DNA from: Isoetes taiwanensis
Lineage: Eukaryota > Streptophyta > Lycopodiopsida > Isoetales > Isoetaceae
Direction: 5' to 3'
DNA length: 64,000 bases
NCBI GenBank assembly: GCA_021234155.1
Contig: JAJEKV010000078.1
Span: 560,001 to 624,000, forward strand
The translations under genes were made by a program, and so were the position numbers. Each line of letters begins with the position of its first letter. The first letter of the stretch is position 1. The notes beneath the pieces are model-generated. The model was not told where the DNA came from. It worked only from the letters and a program-made list of their open reading frames with translations, and searched no databases. This document shows, piece by piece, positions 60,047 to 64,000 of the stretch.

Positions 60047-60180
60047 TTCAACTACATCAGAATCTTTTTCAGAGTCAAGGACTTATCTGCTCTTGATGTC
60101 ATTATAGGTTTTGTCTGTTGCAGTTTATAATCATTACAAAAGAATATATTTTGAATCATTACGCAAAGGAGGCATATAGC
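60047..60180 (+). pseudogene. clpX-like: ClpX fragment C (intron end plus exon)
   Basis: The sequence TTTTTCAGAGTCAAGGACTTATCTGC..CATTATAG followed by VLSVAVYNHYKRIYFESLRK is about 90% identical to the intron end and second exon of ClpX fragment A at 49640-49745. The exon has fewer changes from consensus than fragment A. It joins the TMK sequence directly at about 60180. Confidence 0.87.
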
Positions 60181-60335
60181 ATGACTAGTGGGCAGAACGG
60201 TCGTCCTAGTGACGTACAAGTTGTTGAAGCTGGAAACCTTGTAATTTCAATACAAGGGTTGCGAAATGCCACAAGAAATTTCAATGAGAAAAGGGCCTTG
60301 GGTAGGGGTGGTTTTGGTGTTATGTATACAGGCAT
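60181..60335 (+). pseudogene. TMK-like: TMK receptor kinase fragment, juxtamembrane to P-loop
   Basis: The frame reads SDVQVVEAGNLVISIQGLRN, ATRNFNEKRALGRGGFGVMY and TGIL. TMK1-type receptor kinases have QMVEAGNM.ISIQVLR.VTNNFS..N.LG.GGFG.VYKGEL at this place, so the juxtamembrane segment and glycine-rich loop are present. It then leaves the family and stops. The next residues of the kinase are found on the opposite strand at 52398-52250. Confidence 0.92.
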
Positions 60336-60583
60336 CTTAGATTTGACCTTTAAAAGTCCATTTTTATTATTGCTTGCTTGTGCTAATGTATTAAATTTAT
60401 GAAGCAAGTATTTTACCTGCACTCATGTTACATTTCACTCATTCCTCGACGTTACTTAAGTAAGCAAAAACAAATCCAATGCATAACCCGCATTTTTATA
60501 GACTATATATAGTGCCCTGTGAAGACAGACTTAACATTAATTATGTTGAAGAAGAGCTGTATTTTTACTCTCAAATGCAAGTA

Positions 60584-60725
60584 TCAAGTATTCTATTGTT
60601 TCAAAGTAGCAATTTTAATTGATTGTAAAAGCATGACTTTGAAGTATGATTTAATCAAGTATTCTATTGTTTCAAAGTAGCAATTTTGATTGATTGTAAA
60701 AGCATGACTTTGAAGTATGATTTAA
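60584..60725. repeat. Tandem repeat, 71 bp x 2
   Basis: Units 60584-60654 and 60655-60725 are nearly identical (one difference seen, TTTTAATT against TTTTGATT). Confidence 0.95.
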
Positions 60726-61118
60726 GCCACTCCACCCTCTGATCATGGCGGTCAACCCTCCATGCACAACACCTTGTTAAATTCGCTTTGTTGTATTTTC
60801 TTCTTTCTTCTATTTATTTTTACTTATTTATTTAATCAAATAAGAAAGGCTATATTACACGTGGGCGCCAGACGAGCAACGAGAGCGCCTTAGGGTTTAG
60901 AAAGAGGCCTTTTTTTCGTGCAGGTCCATGGCAGTCAAGCGCAAGCCACTTATTTCATGGTAAAGCATCCAATCCAGAGCTCGGGGCGTGGATTAGGGCA
61001 TGCATTTTGAGCTCCAAATCGCGGGCGCTTTCGCATGGTGCAGATTTTGGCGCTTTCAGTCCAGGTATGGTAATCCGGCAGCACCCAACAAATAAAACTC
61101 TACTTTTGTGATTTTGTT

Positions 61119-61139
61119 ATGTCGAAAAAGAGGATGTAA
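61119..61139 (+). promoter_or_regulatory. Six-codon upstream ORF before TAF8
   Basis: ATG TCG AAA AAG AGG ATG TAA (peptide MSKKRM) ends two bases before the TAF8 start. If it lies in the mRNA it could lower main-ORF translation or force reinitiation. Whether the transcript includes it is not known. Confidence 0.5.
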
Positions 61140-61141
61140 GA

Positions 61142-62329
61142 ATGACTGTTGCAATCTCTGGGGATAACGATGGTGGCAATGGCAGCAGTACTGATATCAG
61201 CGGCAGGGATGAGTTTGTTAGAACTGCGGCAAAGCTTGCGGTTGCACAAATATGTGAATCTGTGGGTTTTCATGGTTTTCAAAACTCAGCAGGGGAAACC
61301 TTGGCCGAGATTGCTATCCGTTACCTCCGGGATTTGGCCAAAACAGCACACTATTATTCCAATCTGGCAGGCAGAACAGAAAGCAATGTGTTTGATGCAA
61401 TCCTGGCATTGGAAGATGTCAGTCCGTCAGGCATGGTTATAGACCCATCAAGGCCTCTTGCAAACTCTACTGCATTTCGAGAGGTTATGAAGTATGTTGA
61501 ATTTGGCGAAGAAGTACCTTTTGCTAGGGCACTGCCTCGCATTCCCATTCCGAAAAAAAGGAATCCTCCCCCCAGTTTTTTACAGCTTAGAGAGACGCCC
61601 CCATCATCTCATATCCCAAGGTGGGTTCCAGCCTTTCCAGATCCACATACTTACAAGGTTACTCCGGTATGGGCAGAACGCAAAGTTGATCCTGCAAAGG
61701 AGAGACTGGAGCAGGCACGGCAGAGGCGCAGAGCTGAAAATTGTTTATTTTCTCTTCTTAGATTATCATCTGGTGCATCTGCACTTCCTCCCTCTACAGG
61801 CCCTTCATTTGGAGCTCTATCTGCTTCAAGGGAACAGGAGGAATTGCTGGCGAGACTAGAGGTTGAGGGCAAGGCCAAAGGAAAACGGCCAGTGACATCA
61901 CAGAACTCATATTTGGCTCCTCCCTTACCAGCTGGAGTAAAAGAAGTTACGCCAGTATGCTTTGATAAAGACAAGCAAAAGCCACCAGAAGAGCATCCTA
62001 ATGGCTCTGCTACATTTTCATCAGTTTTAGAAGCCTTTGCTCCTGTAGTGCAAGCTGCCAAAGCAGGTGTGCATGAGATCAGTAATCATCCTAATGATCT
62101 GCATAAGAGAAATCTTCCAGATCCTAAAGAGAGGCCGCCTATTTTACTCAGTTTTGGGTTTGGTGCAAAAGCTCCACAAAAAGGCAAGGCTGCAAGCTTA
62201 ATTCTTGGTAAGAGGATGGATGGGGCAAGAGGGTTGCAACTTGACAATGAAGAAGAGATGGATGAGAAGAAGAGACGAGCAGAGCAAATACTTGCAGCAG
62301 CTCTAGATGGCATGGAGGATGGAGCTTGA
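61142..62329 (+). CDS. TAF8: TFIID subunit TAF8 (395 aa)
   Basis: An intact 395-codon frame. Residues about 22-100 form the bromodomain-associated histone fold (FVRTAAKLAVAQICESVGFH, then LAEIAIRYLRDLAKTAHYYS and NVFDAILALEDV), which in TAF8 pairs with TAF10. Residues about 150-185 carry the conserved TAF8 C-terminal motif (SSHIPRWVPAFPDPHTYKVT), then a basic helix (ERLEQARQRRRAE). The rest is low-complexity, with a final Glu/Lys-rich helix. Length is close to plant TAF8 proteins (about 350 residues). TAF8 helps assemble TFIID at Pol II core promoters in the nucleus. No intron interrupts the frame. The start is the first in-frame Met and fits the family. Confidence 0.95.
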   Translation: MTVAISGDNDGGNGSSTDISGRDEFVRTAAKLAVAQICESVGFHGFQNSAGETLAEIAIRYLRDLAKTAHYYSNLAGRTESNVFDAILALEDVSPSGMVIDPSRPLANSTAFREVMKYVEFGEEVPFARALPRIPIPKKRNPPPSFLQLRETPPSSHIPRWVPAFPDPHTYKVTPVWAERKVDPAKERLEQARQRRRAENCLFSLLRLSSGASALPPSTGPSFGALSASREQEELLARLEVEGKAKGKRPVTSQNSYLAPPLPAGVKEVTPVCFDKDKQKPPEEHPNGSATFSSVLEAFAPVVQAAKAGVHEISNHPNDLHKRNLPDPKERPPILLSFGFGAKAPQKGKAASLILGKRMDGARGLQLDNEEEMDEKKRRAEQILAAALDGMEDGA

Positions 62330-64000
62330 TTTTGACAAGGTTAGCATGCCATTCACCAGGCACTATTTATTATAGGCTCTCGGGGTATGTAACACTTACC
62401 ATTTATTGAAAACTCCAGTTTTCATGTCCATTTATGGCAAACATCTGCCACCATTTGTTACAACCCTTATGTGGGGTGATTAGACAATTTATTAAGCCAA
62501 GTAGCAGCACAGGGAAAACAAATTTACTAATTATGGAGCACACTTGGTATCAAGTCTAAAAATCCGGAAGGTTAATTGTACATATGAACCTTGCTATGCA
62601 TCAATTGATTTCATAAAATTGTTTAGCAATTAAATTTTGAAGGAGCTCAGAAGTATCTGCGAGTTTGTCTGGTGGTGCAACAAATGGTTGATAAACATTC
62701 ATAAGAGTTTGTTGAAGATTTGCTTCGATGGCTGAGTATAAAAGAAAATCTAAATACAAATCAATGTGTTGCGAGTTTTAAGTGGCACACATCTCATTTT
62801 TCGAGTCCGCATCTAATGTGTCCTGTGCGGATATGGACAGCATGAACATGCAAAATACTCGTTATCTCCTCTTGTCATTCTTTATTATGTTCAATATATT
62901 ATAGGATAGTAGAAGCGCAATTCTTTCTCGCCGATTTTTTCTGAATTTTTGAGGGGGGAAAACACTTTAAAATATGGGTTTAAGTGTACGTTATCGTTTT
63001 GGTCGTACTACAAGCAAGACACTGTAATTACCCGTTTAAAAAGCTGTTCTTGCTTTTCTAGAAGTAGCATAGCAAATCTTAAATTGGCAGATCTGTTTTA
63101 TAACGAAACTTTGAATGCATCATATGTTGCTTATAAGGAGGCATGGTCATTGAATTAGGAGTTTCTTGTTTTATGATGGAACTTTTTGTCGCTTGGTCAT
63201 TGGATTGGGAGTTCATTTGGTTGTTGCTTCTCTTAGACAAACGCAGACCCCCCTCAGTTATATTTTGGGACTCGTTATATTTTGGGTCAGCCTCTCTCTG
63301 AAATGCCTAATCAAGTTTTGTGCTTTATTCCAACAAGCCTTGCAGCAGCTGAGCTCTCCTGCTGTCATGCTCTGAATTCCTTATGTTTCTGATATATTTC
63401 CAAGAATTAACAGGCAAAGTCTTTGATACAGGAAATAAGCCTTGGAGGAACTGTTGCATGTGTGCTATCCTGTCTGAAGTGCAAGCAAATTTGCTTCAAT
63501 TCAACCTTAATATATTTGAATAAATTCTCGTTACAGTTTGCAATCTCATCAAGCACTAATGTTGAAAAGATTATAGGCATAATACCTTTTTTGTTTTGCT
63601 CTTTAGAAGACCAGTAAATGTGAAATGCAGTGCACAGATCTAGAATCTGTTACCTAAATTATTGTAGTTAGGGCTTTCTGTGGAAGACAGTATGAGACAC
63701 ACACGAGAAATGAAGCAGTCACTCAGCTCCTGTGTGCCTCTTACTGCCTTCGAAGTCTAGAAATATTGCTCAGGTATTCGTCTTTCTGAAATTGAAGCCA
63801 TTATCAACGTACTCATGCATGCACCTGAATAGCTAATAAATAAAGTACTTAACAAAAGCGAGAATTGAAGAATATATGTGAACATAACATATAGCACACA
63901 ATAAGATCGTAATATTACATTATAAAATATTCAATTGCGAAAACAAGCCTTTTAACAAAGAACCCTAAGTTTTCTGTTCATATACTGTAGCTGGGCACCA
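62330..64000. other. TAF8 3' flank and intergenic interval
   Basis: Contains the presumed TAF8 3'UTR. Short frames at 62949-63617 have no recognisable motif. No mobile element or RNA gene seen. Confidence 0.45.

Noticed and set aside
60860-60895. Second Helitron 3' end (GGCGCC...GCGCC)
   Set aside because: The stem is only 5 bp and no CTRR follows at the right distance.
61651-62313. Minus-strand frames inside TAF8
   Set aside because: Shadows of the TAF8 coding frame on the other strand.

Overview
This window is plant nuclear DNA. It is AT-rich, gene-poor and full of transposable-element debris. The evidence is plant-type Ty1/copia and L1-type LINE polyproteins, plant-specific kinase families (CIPK, TMK, ALE2-like and Raf-like), a plant-style TAF8 and canonical plant GT/AG splice sites. 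The low gene density, the layered insertions and several single exons without partners suggest a large-genome land plant, possibly a gymnosperm. The species cannot be fixed from the sequence.

Layout. 1-3414: a decayed Ty1/copia element on the minus strand, running off the left edge, with one 182-bp LTR. 5.7-6.3 kb: a SINE-like, A-tailed region. 8056-8907: an intact intronless gene (minus) for a plant membrane-anchored, Pro/Ser-rich protein. 12.7-13.35 kb: a 5'-truncated LINE with a perfect 12-bp target duplication. 15.7 kb: one Raf-like kinase exon (minus). 16.1-16.5 kb: a 400-bp Tourist-type MITE with TAA duplications. 17.05-17.7 kb: a copia relic lacking its reverse transcriptase. 19.3-20.8 kb: a Gag/protease relic. 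24.07-25.28 kb: a clean DDAH-like exon beside a CIPK kinase pseudogene. 28.0-29.34 kb: three exons of a C2-domain gene (minus). 30.6 kb: a broken GDSL lipase first exon. 32.5 kb: the last exon of an ALE2-like receptor kinase. 36.1-36.7 kb: a GC-richer block of possible organellar origin. About 38.97-47.26 kb: a nearly complete L1-type LINE with ORF1, ORF2 and a poly-A tail.

49-60.4 kb is the most unusual part. It is a mosaic of captured gene pieces: ClpX in three places on both strands, two adjoining parts of a TMK receptor kinase 8 kb apart in opposite orientation, and a 2-oxoglutarate dioxygenase exon fused to ClpX and TMK. Young mobile elements lie among them: a 333-bp TRIM with identical LTRs inside a LINE relic, an 826-bp hAT element with an 8-bp target duplication inside one copy of a 1.1-kb tandem duplication, and a Helitron-type 3' end (hairpin plus CTAG).

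61142-62329 is an intact intronless TAF8 gene preceded by a six-codon upstream ORF. Only TAF8 and the 8-kb membrane-protein gene look clearly intact. The C2 gene and the isolated exons could be parts of live genes with very long introns. Most other coding-like sequence is dead or mobile.
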